Shown here: in pieces, positions 32,301 to 41,663 of the stretch | Position numbering within the stretch: the stretch's first letter is position 1 | Layout: each line of letters starts with the position of its first letter | NCBI GenBank assembly: GCA_963580285.1 | Contig: OY757010.1 | Location: 61,030,406 to 61,094,405, forward strand | Direction of reading: 5' to 3' | From: Lucinisca nassula | Lineage: Eukaryota > Mollusca > Bivalvia > Lucinida > Lucinidae | DNA: 64,000 nt | The notes under the pieces: model-generated | Told to the model about the DNA's origin: nothing | What the model saw: only the letters and a program-made list of their open reading frames with translations | Databases searched by the model: none | Position numbers and translations under genes: made by a program

Positions 32301-32370
32301 TTTCAGAGTTTCCTGAACGATATGGGTAAACTTAAAGATGCAGTATTTTCATTGTGTTGTTTTTTAATAG

Positions 32371-32586
32371 AAAACTCCCAACTTGCCGAGCAACTCAATC
32401 TCCCAGATAGAGCAAGGTGTCCAGGCTTCAAAATGCGCTCTGCCACACTCATTCGACTGCACAGAAGAGAAGGCCGCAGATGGAAGTAGGAAGTACCGTG
32501 GAGCCTTCATGATTGGTGACCTGTGTATTGCTAGGGCGGAGGGGGAATCAATGAAGAAACAATGTAAACAAGAGACCTATAATCAG
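32371..32586 (+). CDS. Exon 6: core of dsRBD-like repeat 2
   Basis: Acceptor TTTTTTAATAG, donor GTGGGA, phase 0 at both ends, 72 codons. It contains CALPHSFDCTEEKAADGSRK and the strand-loop-helix signature FMIGDLCIARAEGESMKKQC, followed by KQETYNQ. The signature aligns by eye with LARSLGGNKK in exon 4, LIAKGTGPTKK across exons 8-9 and IGEASGPGKNK in exon 11. The helix continues into exon 7 as ALDAL. Confidence 0.84.
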
Positions 32587-32614
32587 GTGGGATTATTTGA
32601 CATAACAGACAGTC

Positions 32615-33004
32615 ATAGGAACAGATAAGGTTGGTATTTTGCGATACAGTCCAACCTGTGTTTAGCAAGCACCTCAGGGATAATGAAAATGTGCTTGCTT
32701 AAGACAGGTGCTTGCTTAATACAGGTGAATTTTAATGCATTTGCCTTTTTCAGGAACTAAATTCCCGCTTGCTTCAGACAAGTTGCTTGCTTAATAGAGG
32801 TGGCCACTAAGACAGGTTTGACTGTAATTGAAGGATAGTTTTTGTCAATTCTCCATAAAAAACCTATGTTGTGGCTGTTCATTAGAACCGCCTCACTGAG
32901 GCGGTTCTAATGAATACCCACAACATTGGTTTATTTTAGAAATAAGGAAAACTATCCTTCAATTATCACAAAATGTGTTCCTTAACTTCCTTATCTGTTC
33001 CTAT
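32615..33004. mobile_element. O element with a Tc-like MITE inside (32645-32826)
   Basis: O ends ATAGGAACAGATAAGG and its exact inverse CCTTATCTGTTCCTAT, with palindrome TTAGAACCGCCTCACTGAGG. The nested MITE runs TACAGTCCAACCTG to (inverted) TACAGTCAAACCTG with TA edges. Confidence 0.8.
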
Positions 33005-33053
33005 GAATTTTATTAACAGTTCAGTAACTTGAACTCTATTGATTTGCTGATTA

Positions 33054-33263
33054 CCATAATGAGCTTAAGTATTGGGACAGATAGGCCTAAGCAAACAATG
33101 CAGACCCAGATCAGACTGTTCCTGAAGGAACAGTCTGATCAGGGTCTACACTTTTTGCCATTGTGTCTGCACCTGTTGACTGTGAAACAATTTAAAAAAA
33201 ATTTTGGAGAATTACAGCAAGTTCTAAAGATGTCTGAATTATTAGGATTTGTACGGTAATTAG
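33054..33263 (+). mobile_element. HP-D MITE
   Basis: TATTGGGACAGATAGGCC, hairpin CTGTTCCTGAAGGAACAG, ending TTTGTACGGTAA. Confidence 0.8.
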
Positions 33264-33617
33264 TTTACCCTACTTAAGCTTGGTTAGGGTAAACTGAGTG
33301 CACATTTGATCATGGTTTTCACTTCACATCCTATAATTATTGCCAGAACAGAATTATTGATCAGAGGCTGCACTATTTGCTAACAGAATTTTTCCATCAA
33401 AAATAGAAAAAAAAAATGGAAAAAAAAAATAGGCTTACACCCCTTTTATGAAAAATGGACTTGTCCAACATACAGCAATGGAAGAGTCCACTTGCATACA
33501 ATGGGTTGATGATCATCAATCCTTGCATCAATGATCACTCACAAAATTTGAGCTGATTCCAGCCAGCAAAGAACCCATTTGAGACTATAAACATTTGCTC
33601 TTATTAGTTGCAGTACT
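33264..33617. other. Unassigned, with a TTAA-3 fragment at 33365-33509
   Basis: The fragment includes TGGACTTGTCCAACATACAG and CATACAATGGGTTGA. Confidence 0.5.
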
Positions 33618-33877
33618 AGCATCTTGGGTTTATAAGCATGGTCGGTCCGCCTCGCACCGTGGTTCCTGGACAGGCTCAGAGGATCTAAGCCTGTCCAGGA
33701 ACTGTGCTGCGAGGCGGACCGTCCATGCTAATAAACCCTTGTGGTTTCATTGGGCGACAGGGCTTGAGATGTCATTTCATCTCAATGTCGGGTGAAAGTC
33801 CCACAAAAATGGAAGCAACGTCTCCAAAATGACCTTTACAGTGTTGACAGGGACGTTAAACCTCAAATCGAACAAAA
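33618..33877 (+). mobile_element. SINE-A copy with a fold-back head
   Basis: The 5' region 33622-33740 is an inverted duplication: TTTATAAGCATGGTCGGTCC reappears inverted as GGACCGTCCATGCTAATAAA. The 3' half is normal, ending GACGTTAAACCTCAAATCG. Confidence 0.75.
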
Positions 33878-33960
33878 CTAGCATCTTGGTGTTAATCATA
33901 CGACGGGGGCCAGGAGACATGACAGCTTTTCTATTTTCTGTAAATTAAAGACACGTTATC

Positions 33961-34195
33961 TTAACCCTTGCTGCTGAGCCCGGATATGACTTATCTTTGA
34001 AACAATGTAGATCCAGATCTACATTGTTTCAAAGATACGGCATATCTGGGCTTCTTCAGAAGCCATCTGATCAGGATCTTCATTGTTTGCCATCCAGTTT
34101 ATGAATTTGTTGCAATAATATGCATCAAGTAATCTGACTGGCAGATAATCATTAGTGGGTGTGACATATTTAAATATTCAGCAGGACAAGGGTTT
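33961..34195. mobile_element. TTAA-1 MITE with rearranged hairpin
   Basis: TTAACCCTTGCTGCTGAGCC to CAGGACAAGGGTTTA. Contains two hairpin arms in duplicate. Confidence 0.75.
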
Positions 34196-34198
34196 AAA

Positions 34199-34397
34199 AA
34201 TCCTAAAAATTTTGACACCTTCAGGACTTGATGTAATTCTCTTAGAATTCTAACAAATATGTTATATGATCTTGCAAGGAGTCCAAAATCTGCAGATGGA
34301 ATGGTAAACAGTGCAGATCCTGATCAGACTGCTCTGGGTCTGTTCTGTTTGCTTAGGCTTGTCTGTCCCAACACTTAGGATCAATATTGTATAATAC
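34199..34397 (-). mobile_element. HP-D MITE, reverse, hairpin arm deleted
   Basis: AATTTTGACACCTTCAGGAC to CTTGTCTGTCCCAACACTTA. Confidence 0.7.
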
Positions 34398-34610
34398 TTA
34401 ACCCTTGTCCTGCTGAGCCCGGATATGCCTCATTTTCCAAACAATGAAGATCCAGATCAGATGGCTTCTGACGAAGCCATCTGATCAGGATCTACATTGT
34501 TTGCCATTCAGATTGTGAATTTGTTGCAATAATTTGCATCAAGTAATCTGATTGGTTAATAATCAGTAGTGGGTGTGGCATATATAAATATTCAGCAGGT
34601 CAAGGGTTAA
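34398..34610. mobile_element. TTAA-1 MITE
   Basis: TTAACCCTTGTCCTGCTGAG to GCAGGTCAAGGGTTAA. Hairpin GATGGCTTCTGACGAAGCCA. Confidence 0.85.
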
Positions 34611-34689
34611 GAAATAGATCAGCTCTTAGAGAAAAATTGTCTTAATAATATATGTTTCTGTGTATCATGACTCAGTGACTCATTGGTGA

Positions 34690-34977
34690 TTTGTTTGTTT
34701 CATTTGAGGTTTAACGTCCCCGTCAACAGTTAAGGTTCATTTGGGAGACATTGCTTCCAATTTTGTGGGACTTTTACCCGACATTGAGATGAAATGACAT
34801 CTCAAGCCCTGACGCCCAATGAAACCAATAGGGTTTATAAGCCTGGATGGTCCGACTCGTGCAGGCTTAGATCCTCTAAATGGTTTACCAGTACTCTTGT
34901 GCGGGTCGGATTCAACTCTGCATGGAAGCATCATGCAGCCAATATATTTCTTCAAGCCCACGATGGGTGGGGGCCAT
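34690..34977 (-). mobile_element. SINE-A copy, reverse, 31 bases from the exon 7 acceptor
   Basis: Flanked by the 12-base duplication ACTCATTGGTGA (34678-34689 and 34978-34989). It begins with the inverted tail TTTGTTTCATTTGAGG. Only 31 bases of intron separate its end from exon 7. Confidence 0.85.
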
Positions 34978-35008
34978 ACTCATTGGTGAATCTCGTATTA
35001 ATTTGCAG

Positions 35009-35135
35009 GCATTGGATGCCCTTTATGAACAAACAATTGTCTGAGCTCCTGGTATCTATACCCGATCCTACTGGTGAGGAGGAGGCTGTAATGCAAGCCG
35101 AGGAGTCGGTGGTTCCAACACTCAGAGACAAACTG
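35009..35135 (+). pseudogene. Exon 7: end of repeat 2 and linker, with a +1 frameshift
   Basis: Acceptor ATTTGCAG, donor GTAAGT. The exon is 127 bases long although both neighbours require a multiple of three. Entered in phase 0 it reads ALDALYEQTIV, the expected end of the repeat-2 helix, then hits TGA at 35042-35044. The exit frame reads SELLVSIPDPTGEEEAVMQA and joins in phase to exon 8. The shift lies at about 35036-35042. It may be an assembly or allelic one-base insertion, or a two-base loss. The alternative is a weak acceptor at 35045 (TCTGAG) giving an in-frame 90-base exon that lacks the helix end. The rest of the gene looks intact, so I do not take the whole gene to be a pseudogene. 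Confidence 0.7.
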
Positions 35136-35271
35136 GTAAGTTGGGGAGGGGTGTGTGGTGGCCGTTACCATATTTCGGAAGATGGGTTGGTTGTGGAGGA
35201 ATGTGGTGTGTGTTCCCATACTTGCTGCAAGATTGGTAGATTGTGTAGAAATGTTGTGATTGTGTTGCTAT

Positions 35272-35480
35272 ACAATATTTACCCTATGTGTTCAGACATA
35301 CAGGCCTGAGCAAATAGTGCAGACCGAGATGAGACGCCGCGTCTCATCAGGTTCTACACTATTTGCCACTCATCCAGCTATTTTTAGACATAATATCGGG
35401 AAGTAAATAATACTTGTTCAGAGTTTAGAACAAGTATGGTAAGGAGTTGAGGTGTCTGAATACTTAGGATAAATACGGTA
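35272..35480 (+). mobile_element. HP-E MITE
   Basis: TTCAGACATACAGGCCTGAG, shortened palindrome GAGACGCCGCGTCTC, then AACAAGTATGGTAAGGAGTT and the end AAATACGGTA. Confidence 0.75.
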
Positions 35481-35599
35481 CTCATTGGAAGATTTGTAGT
35501 CTGGGGACGAGTGTGAGGCTAATAGTTCCCATACAGGATGAGATGCTGGTAGGTTGTGGAAGCATGAATTTGGTGTTCTCCTATGAACTTGGGCCCGTT

Positions 35600-36290
35600 G
35601 TTTAAATCTGGCAAAACTGTTGATTCAGGTTAAAAGTTCAAATAATTCATTAGCTACCACTTTTTATGCCCCCCCCCCCCCCCCCCCCCCCCATCAGCAT
35701 GTTTGTTCAAATTATAGCCCTGGGGCCAAAAATGCCCCCGACTCAGGGCCCTTTGGTTTTACATTGACTTACATAGGGAAAACCTTTAAAAATCTTCTTG
35801 TCTGAAACCAGAAGGTTCAGGGGTTTGATATTTGGTATGAAGCTGCATCTAGTGGACCTCTGTCAAGATTGTTCAAATTATAGCCCTGTGACCAAAAATG
35901 CCCCCGCCCCGGTGCCCACTGGTTTTATATAGGGAAAATCTTCAATAATCTTCTTGCCTGAAACCAGAAGGCTTAGATGTTTGATACTTGGTATGAAGCT
36001 TCGTCTTGTGGACCTCTATCAAGATTGTTCAAATGATAGCCCTGGGGCCAACAATGCCCCAGCCCTGGGGCCCTTTGGTTTACATTGACTTATTTTGGGA
36101 AAATCTTAATAACCTTCTCTGAAACTGCAAGGCCCAGGTCTTTGATATTTGGTGTGAAGATTCATCTAGTAGACCTCTACCCAGATTGTTCAAATTACAG
36201 CCCTTGGGTCAAAAATGGCCCCTCCTCGGGGGCCCACTGGTTTTCCTTTGACTTATGTATGGAAAACCTTGAAGCCGGTTCATCTCTGTC
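35600..36290. repeat. Tandem repeat, unit about 170 bases, with a poly-C run
   Basis: Four units containing TTGTTCAAATTATAGCCCTG, AAAAATGCCCC and GTTTGATATTTGGTATGAAG. 24 consecutive C at 35669-35692. Non-coding. Confidence 0.75.
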
Positions 36291-36545
36291 TGGTGCACTA
36301 GGACCTGACCCTCAATGTCCACAAGGTGCCTAGACAGTGACATACAAGCTTAAGTCAGCTCTGTATTGTCAAAGGGAACCACTGACCCATAACCATCCCT
36401 CCCTTTGTCACCATGTGACATTATTAGTCAGACTGAGCCCCTTCATCTCCTGTTACACTAAGACCTGACACTCATTGTCCACAATGTGTCCAGATAGTGA
36501 CATACAAGTCAGCTCTGTATTGTCAAAGGCAACCACTGACTGATT
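36291..36545. repeat. Two-copy direct repeat, about 165 bases
   Basis: CAGTGACATACAAG and GTCAGCTCTGTATTGTCAAA, with CACTAGGACCTGACCCTCA, occur twice. Confidence 0.65.
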
Positions 36546-36856
36546 TCAGGATTGAGAGCTTTGGCATGATGCATATAAATTGTCATTTATTATTGTCCAT
36601 TTGAAGTTTTAACATGTCTTAATTAAACTGTTAGCTACAACTAAGCATGAAGCAGCTAATCTCCATTGGTATTAGAAGGGTAAACCCATTTATTTTTTAT
36701 TTCAATATAACATTAGGGTCACTTCAGGATTCAAATAGCAGATTTTCAGGATTGAGATTTTTGGACTGTTCTCACCCCTGCGGAGTTAACACATTGATAA
36801 AACCCACAAAAACAAAATTCATTCCTATAATTATTTTCTGTTCTTATTTTAAATAG
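36546..36856. other. Unassigned intron 7 sequence
   Basis: Nothing recognised before the exon 8 acceptor. Confidence 0.3.
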
Positions 36857-37097
36857 GATGAAGCCAGTATAGTAAAGAACAAGCCACAGATTAGAGATGG
36901 TCCAATAGAAGCCCGTCTCCGAGAATTCATGAAAATCTTGTTGACAACTGCCTTCCAGGAGGACAATATCCACAACATGGATAACCTGGCAAGCCATTAT
37001 AATCTCACCATCATGTGTTTATACAGGAAGCCATCTCCAGAAAGTGATGTCTGCAGCAGTTGTGAGCTGTATATAGAAAATTACCTTATTGCTAAAG
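36857..37097 (+). CDS. Exon 8: linker and first part of dsRBD-like repeat 3
   Basis: Acceptor TTTTAAATAG, donor GTGCGT, phase 0 in and phase 1 out. It reads DEASIVKNKPQIRDGPIEAR, then REFMKILLTTAFQEDNI, then NLASHYNLTIMCLYRKP, and ends CELYIENYLIAK. The final strand pairs with exon 9 to make IENYLIAKGTGPTKKE, which matches the repeat signature and proves the direct 8-to-9 join. Open frames in the intron between them (for example 38378-38578) are therefore not needed. Confidence 0.85.
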
Positions 37098-37186
37098 GTG
37101 CGTAGGTCTTTGATCATCAGAGTCGGGAAGTTCAAAACTAAAAATGTCATAAATTAAGGTATTGTTTAAACTTTGATCATTTAATA

Positions 37187-37431
37187 TGGGCCAGTTGTTC
37201 AAAGTATCGTTAGCTTAACAAGCTCGTTAGTGGTGATATTGTTAAGTGTTCTAGCCAGTAAAATATTTAAAATTTTGGTATTTTTGCTGGACAAATGTGA
37301 GCAGCTTTTGCATTTGCAAAAGCTGCTCACATAATTTCAGCAAAAATATTAACATTTTTGCCATATTAAATGATCAAAATTTTAACGATATATTAACTAA
37401 CGACATTGTTAGTTTTGAACAACTGGCCCCT
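37187..37431. mobile_element. K element
   Basis: GGCCAGTTGTTCAAAGTATC to GTTTTGAACAACTGGCCCCT. Hairpin GCAGCTTTTGCATTTGCAAA. Confidence 0.82.
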
Positions 37432-37725
37432 GTTTTCACCCACCAGATTGATGATTGGCTTGAAATAAGTAAAATGATCTTGAAAGGGCAGTAAAACCAA
37501 AACCAAAAATAAAAAAAAAAGAAATATATAAATATATATGGAAAATTTGCTAGTATTTTTGTTGAAAAAAATGTGATAAGCTATGCAAGAAATGTAAAAG
37601 CTTTTCACATTTATGCAGTAAAGATAAATTTTCATTGGCTTATTAATTTATTAATTAGAGGTGGAGTGAGCACAAAATTTTTCTGTAGCCGGAACATAGT
37701 GTAATAGGCAAACCATGCATTTGCC
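37432..37725. other. SINE tail fragment and decayed K hairpin
   Basis: GATCTTGAAAGGGCAGTAAA at about 37474-37493, and TGTGATAAGCTATGCAAG with its inverse at 37571-37612. No exon. Confidence 0.4.
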
Positions 37726-37950
37726 GTAACCCATTTTTACTGGAAACCCCAAAACAGGTAGTTGGCAAACTGTAGGCCCAGATCAGATGCCGCATAATGC
37801 GGCATCTGATCAGGGCCTACACTGTTTGCAAAATTTTCAGCCAATTTCCAAATAGTTTTTGAAGAAAACACAACCTGACACCCCTAAATTTTGAAATGGA
37901 CTCCTATTATATTTAAGGAGGATGATTCCATTTGGTACAAAATGGGTTAA
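37726..37950. mobile_element. TTAA-2 MITE
   Basis: AACCCATTTTTACTGGAAAC to ACAAAATGGGTTAA, hairpin GATGCCGCATAATGCGGCAT. Confidence 0.82.
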
Positions 37951-38545
37951 ACAAGTTATCACTAAATTAATTTATTGGGCAGCAAACCGCTTTAGTTTTA
38001 CGTTGAAAGTTCTTATATGAGATGTCCTTTTGGTAGCCGGTGGTATTTTGTTCGGTCAATCAACACTGTTTAGGTCATTTTTGAGTGGTCAGTTTACCTC
38101 TCCACACTTTTCCTGAACAGGCTTATACGTAAGCTGTTGACCAGTACAGTGCACATTCTTTCGCCAGAAACTGACAACTGCCCTTCTTGAAGCAGCAGAA
38201 GGGAGAGAATGACTGAAGAAAAGATTTCATGATCAATCTCCACGAAAGAATGCTGCCAATCCCGGCAGGTATTAAACCCACATCCTCCTGATCACCAGTC
38301 AGAGGTGCATCAGACTTAGCTACCGAGGCAGACATCCAGGGGTATATGTGACCTCCTTCTAACTTGCTATAGTTTGTTTGTATTTCTTTTTCATGCCTAC
38401 TTTTTGGATACAGGAGCACAGTTTTCCATCATACAAATTTGCGTCAATCCCTACTGTAAACCAATGTTTCATGTCAGTACAGGAGCACTATGGCTTCGGT
38501 GGAATTTTTATTTCATATTTGTCCGCAGATTTCTTTTTACGCCAC
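37951..38545. other. Unassigned intron 8 sequence
   Basis: Contains ORF 38378-38578, considered as an exon and rejected because exons 8 and 9 join directly in phase. Confidence 0.35.
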
Positions 38546-39075
38546 TTTGCAACAGATAAGGTGGGTATTTTGTCATGATTGAAGATTAGTTTTCCTTATT
38601 TCTCCATATAAACCTATGTTGTGGTTCTAATGAATACCCACAACTAAGGCTGCCACGATTAATCGAATAATCGATTAATCGATCGATAAATTCCACAAAA
38701 ATGATTATCATTTCTGATTTGCTTTTAATCGATTACTTGATAGGTACAATTTACTACCCAAAGTTATGCCTAAAATAGCTGGATGAGTGGCAAACAGTGC
38801 AGACCCTGATGAGACGCCGCATTATGCGGCGTCTCATCTGGGTCTACACTGTTTGCTCAGGCCTGTCTGTTCAAATATACATATGGTAAAGTGCAACATA
38901 TGGGAAGAGTCATGCTCAGACAGAAAGCCAGACAGGTAAAATAATGACAAAAATCTTAGCGATTACTAATCGATTATCGATCGCAATGACATGACTGATA
39001 ATCGATTATCTTTTCAGCTCCGATTAGCCAGCCCTACCCACAACACAGGTTTTATGGAGAACTGACAAAATAGAA
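38546..39075. mobile_element. O element split by hAT-F (38645-39036)
   Basis: hAT-F here has TAAGGCTGCCACGATTAATC and the inverted TAGGGCTGGCTAATCGG, with an exact 8-base duplication CCCACAAC (38637-38644 and 39037-39044). The O arms AACCTATGTTGTGG and ACACAGGTTTTATGGAG lie on either side. Confidence 0.82.
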
Positions 39076-39080
39076 GTGAC

Positions 39081-39464
39081 AGGCCTCGTATATTTCAGGC
39101 ATATGCAGGATTTCAGGCTTTTAGAGCTTGATTTTTTCTTGATTTCAGGCTTTTTAGATTTTGATTTTTCCTCCTATATTCTGTTTAAAATGACTGTTTA
39201 AGGCTTATCCTCTGAATAAAATTATTTAGCTACACCCATTTCAGACTATTCACCAATCAAATTACTTGATGTAATATATTTGTTCAATTCACAAATTGCA
39301 TTACAAACAGTGTAGATCCTGATCAGATGGCTTCTTCAGAAGCCATCTGATCTGGATCTTCACTGTTTGTAAAGTTAGTGGTTGTCATGTTCAGCAGGAT
39401 GAGGGTTGAGGCTGCGAAATCGGGTCTTTCAGGCATGGAAAAGCTTGGTCAGTATGAGGCCTGA
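39081..39464. mobile_element. hAT-like composite carrying a TTAA-1 MITE
   Basis: CAGGCCTCGTATATTTCAGG to (inverted) CAGGCCTCATACTGACCAAG, with AAGTGA abutting both ends. The internal TTAA-1 (about 39196-39411) is at the same place as in 21107-21472. Confidence 0.75.
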
Positions 39465-39518
39465 AGTGAAGACAATGATCTGGAATCAATACAATTAACC
39501 CACAGCTCCCATCAGAGA

Positions 39519-39681
39519 TAGAAGCCTCCGTGGTCGAGTGGTTACGCTACTCGCCTTGTAAACCAGGGGTCGCAGGTTCGATTCCGGGCTTCTCCAGACT
39601 TTCGGATGAGTCTTTAAACCGAGGTCCCGTCTCCGTATGACCTTAGCTGTTGGTGGGACGTAAAACTGAAACACTCACTCA
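39519..39681 (+). mobile_element. tRNA-derived SINE (second type)
   Basis: 13-base duplication CTCCCATCAGAGA at 39506-39518 and 39682-39694. A box TGGTCGAGTGGTTACGC, B box GGTTCGATTCC. Body GTCTCCGTATGACCTTAGCT, tail CACTCACTCA. The tRNA-like head has a Thr-type TTGTAAA anticodon loop. Confidence 0.88.
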
Positions 39682-39865
39682 CTCCCATCAGAGACAAAGG
39701 GAAAGAAATCAAATTAAGGAACGGTGAAAAGCAATTGTAAAAGCAGTCCCTGAGGATTGGAAAAATAAGAGCATTAATGCATGTACTGGACTAGCTTTCA
39801 ATTTTCACAAAATACTAACCTTAACTGTTCCTATGCATGCTCAGTTGAATTTAGCATGAAAAACT

Positions 39866-39937
39866 TATACCATTATCCTGCTGAATAAACTGTTTGCAAA
39901 GATAGGTGTTGTTGTGTTCAGCGGAATAAGGGTTAAC
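39866..39937. mobile_element. TTAA-1 remnant, internally deleted
   Basis: TTATCCTGCTGAATAAAC joined to TTCAGCGGAATAAGGGTTAA. Confidence 0.6.
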
Positions 39938-39973
39938 TTTAATGAGCCTGTGTGTTATAATCATTATTATCAG

Positions 39974-40099
39974 GTACGGGACCAACCAAGAAAGAATGTC
40001 TGAACGAAGCTTACAGCCGATCTTGGGAGATCCTCACTACATCCAGCACGGAGGACATCATAAATCAACATAAAAAGATTGCCCCAGAAGAAACAGCAG
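39974..40099 (+). CDS. Exon 9: helix of dsRBD-like repeat 3
   Basis: Acceptor TTATTATCAG, donor GTATTA, phase 1 in and out. It reads GTGPTKKECLNEAYSRSWEI, then LTTSSTEDIINQHKKIAPEE. GTGPTKK is the basic loop and NEAYSRSWEIL the Ala/aromatic helix that close repeat 3. A Tc-like MITE, itself split by a SINE, starts about 33 bases downstream of the donor. Confidence 0.83.
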
Positions 40100-40131
40100 G
40101 TATTAAAACAAGTTAGAGCTTTACAAAAAAA

Positions 40132-40545
40132 TACACCACAACCTCTTAATGACACTATTAATGGGGTCCAAAGCAGAAAACGTGTTAGTTAAACAATTGT
40201 GTTATATCTAAACATATATGTGTAAATTATGTCGAAAATGATCATTTTTTTTTTCTATATAATCTACACAGTTTTTGGATCCATCTTGAAACCATTTACG
40301 GGCCTCCGTGGCCTAGTGGATAAGAGCGCTGACTGTTAGTCATTAGGTCTCTCACCGCCGTAGGTTTGTGTGAGACGCCAAGTTCTGCAACGGAAGGTCA
40401 GGTGGTTTTTCTCCGGGTACCCTGGTTTTCGCCCACCTCTAATTAATGGCTCGATATGAGTGAAATAATCTTGAAAGGGCCGTAAACCCCCCCCCCCCCC
40501 AAAAAAAAAAAAATCTTGAAACCATTTTATATTTGGGTAAGGTAG
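40132..40545. mobile_element. Tc-like MITE split by a tRNA-SINE (40298-40513)
   Basis: The MITE begins TACACCACAACCTCTTAATG, matching 31224-31425. The SINE is flanked by TCTTGAAACCATTT (40284-40297 and 40514-40527). The SINE head CCGTGGCCTAGTGGATAAG and body match the copy at 15,670. The MITE right end is lost. Confidence 0.85.
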
Positions 40546-40614
40546 CTGATATGTTAATATGCCTATGCATAAATGTTCTACAGAGCAGAATATTTTTAAA
40601 GAGGCAAGTTAGCT

Positions 40615-40790
40615 TACTTTACTTACCATAAGTATTTGAATACTGCAATTCCTTACGATACTTGTTCTAAAATTTGAGAAAGTGTAATTTATTACCCGGT
40701 GTGGTATCTAATAATGGCTGAAGAGTGAACCTTTTGAGATGCTGCTCTGCGGTGTCTGATCTGGGTCTGGTTTTTGCTCAGTCCTGGGTG
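40615..40790 (-). mobile_element. HP-E MITE, reverse, truncated
   Basis: CTTGTTCTAAAATTTGAGAA, then one hairpin arm GGTGTCTGATCTGGGTCTGG. Confidence 0.6.
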
Positions 40791-40792
40791 TC

Positions 40793-41037
40793 TTAAGGGG
40801 AATGGGAACACCTTCATGGGAGGCAACTCCTGCTAAAGTATTTTTGTCTCCCATGTCAAAAGGGGTCAACTCTTAAAGGAAAGAATTTGCTCCTCAGGAG
40901 CAAATTCTTTCCTTTAAGAGTTGACCCCTTTTTCAGTGGGATAGAGCTTATAGAAAAGCGAACAGGAAGTCCCAAAAGTTGTCTCCCTTTAAAAATGGCA
41001 GAAAAATCTGCCAGGTTTTCCTATTCCCCTCAATACT
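40793..41037. mobile_element. H-family MITE
   Basis: TTAAGGGGAATGGGAACACC to its imperfect inverse. Palindrome AATTTGCTCCTCAGGAGCAA with arms GTCAACTCTTAAAGGAAAG. Confidence 0.85.
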
Positions 41038-41149
41038 TATGGTAAATTTTGTATCAAAGGCCTAGCCATATCATATTGATGTTGACAGTATATAACAAAG
41101 ATCACATTTCAATATACCACCATGACAAAGATTTATTTGTACTCTTGAA

Positions 41150-41663
41150 AAACTGGACATATGTTAATGATGTCTGCAGTTGTCCAGCTGTATTTTCTGG
41201 CTAACTCGTCCTGCAATTTACATCCAATCAAGCTGAAACTTTATTTATAGCAAGACCATGATGTGGAGCAGTACATATTGTTTCAGAGGTTATAGTCCAC
41301 CAATTATTGGCAGAGTTATGCTTCTTTGAAAGTTCCTGTATAAGTCATGTTTAATGCTAGTTCCTTTTATAGTTTACATCCAATCAAGCTGAAACTTGGT
41401 AAATAGTTACACCATGCCGTGGGGCAGGGCATATTATTAAGAGCCAACAGTCCATCAAATACAAGCAGACTTATGCCCTTTAAAAATCTCTGTAAACTGT
41501 TCGTTTTCAGCTTAATCCTTGTTGTCTAGTAAGACATTGTTTTGGATCAGGGCTTATTGATTCCAGGTTATAGTCCACCAAATATGAAGAGAGATATTTC
41601 CCTTTGAAAATTTATGTCAAATTTATGTTTCTGGCTATCTCATATAGTTTACATCCAGACAAG
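41150..41663. repeat. Degenerate direct repeats, about 180-200 bases
   Basis: TTTACATCCAATCAAGCTGA recurs at about 41217, 41376 and (diverged) 41646. Non-coding. Confidence 0.6.

Noticed and set aside
35046..35135. Shorter exon 7 from the AG at 35044-35045 as the primary model
   Set aside because: It restores phase, but the acceptor lacks a pyrimidine tract and the helix ALDALYEQTI would be lost; kept only as an alternative.
38378..38578. ORF with a splice-like AG before it and GT after it, a candidate exon between exons 8 and 9
   Set aside because: Exons 8 and 9 join directly in phase and rebuild the conserved IAKGTGPTKK signature; the right end of the ORF also runs into an O-family repeat.
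38804..38838. CTGATGAGACGCCGC as a hammerhead core
   Set aside because: The string arises in the shared MITE hairpin; no GAAA or cleavage triplet follows the stem.
39519..39595. Functional tRNA-Thr gene
   Set aside because: Same reason: SINE body and 13-base duplication follow, and the acceptor stem is imperfect.
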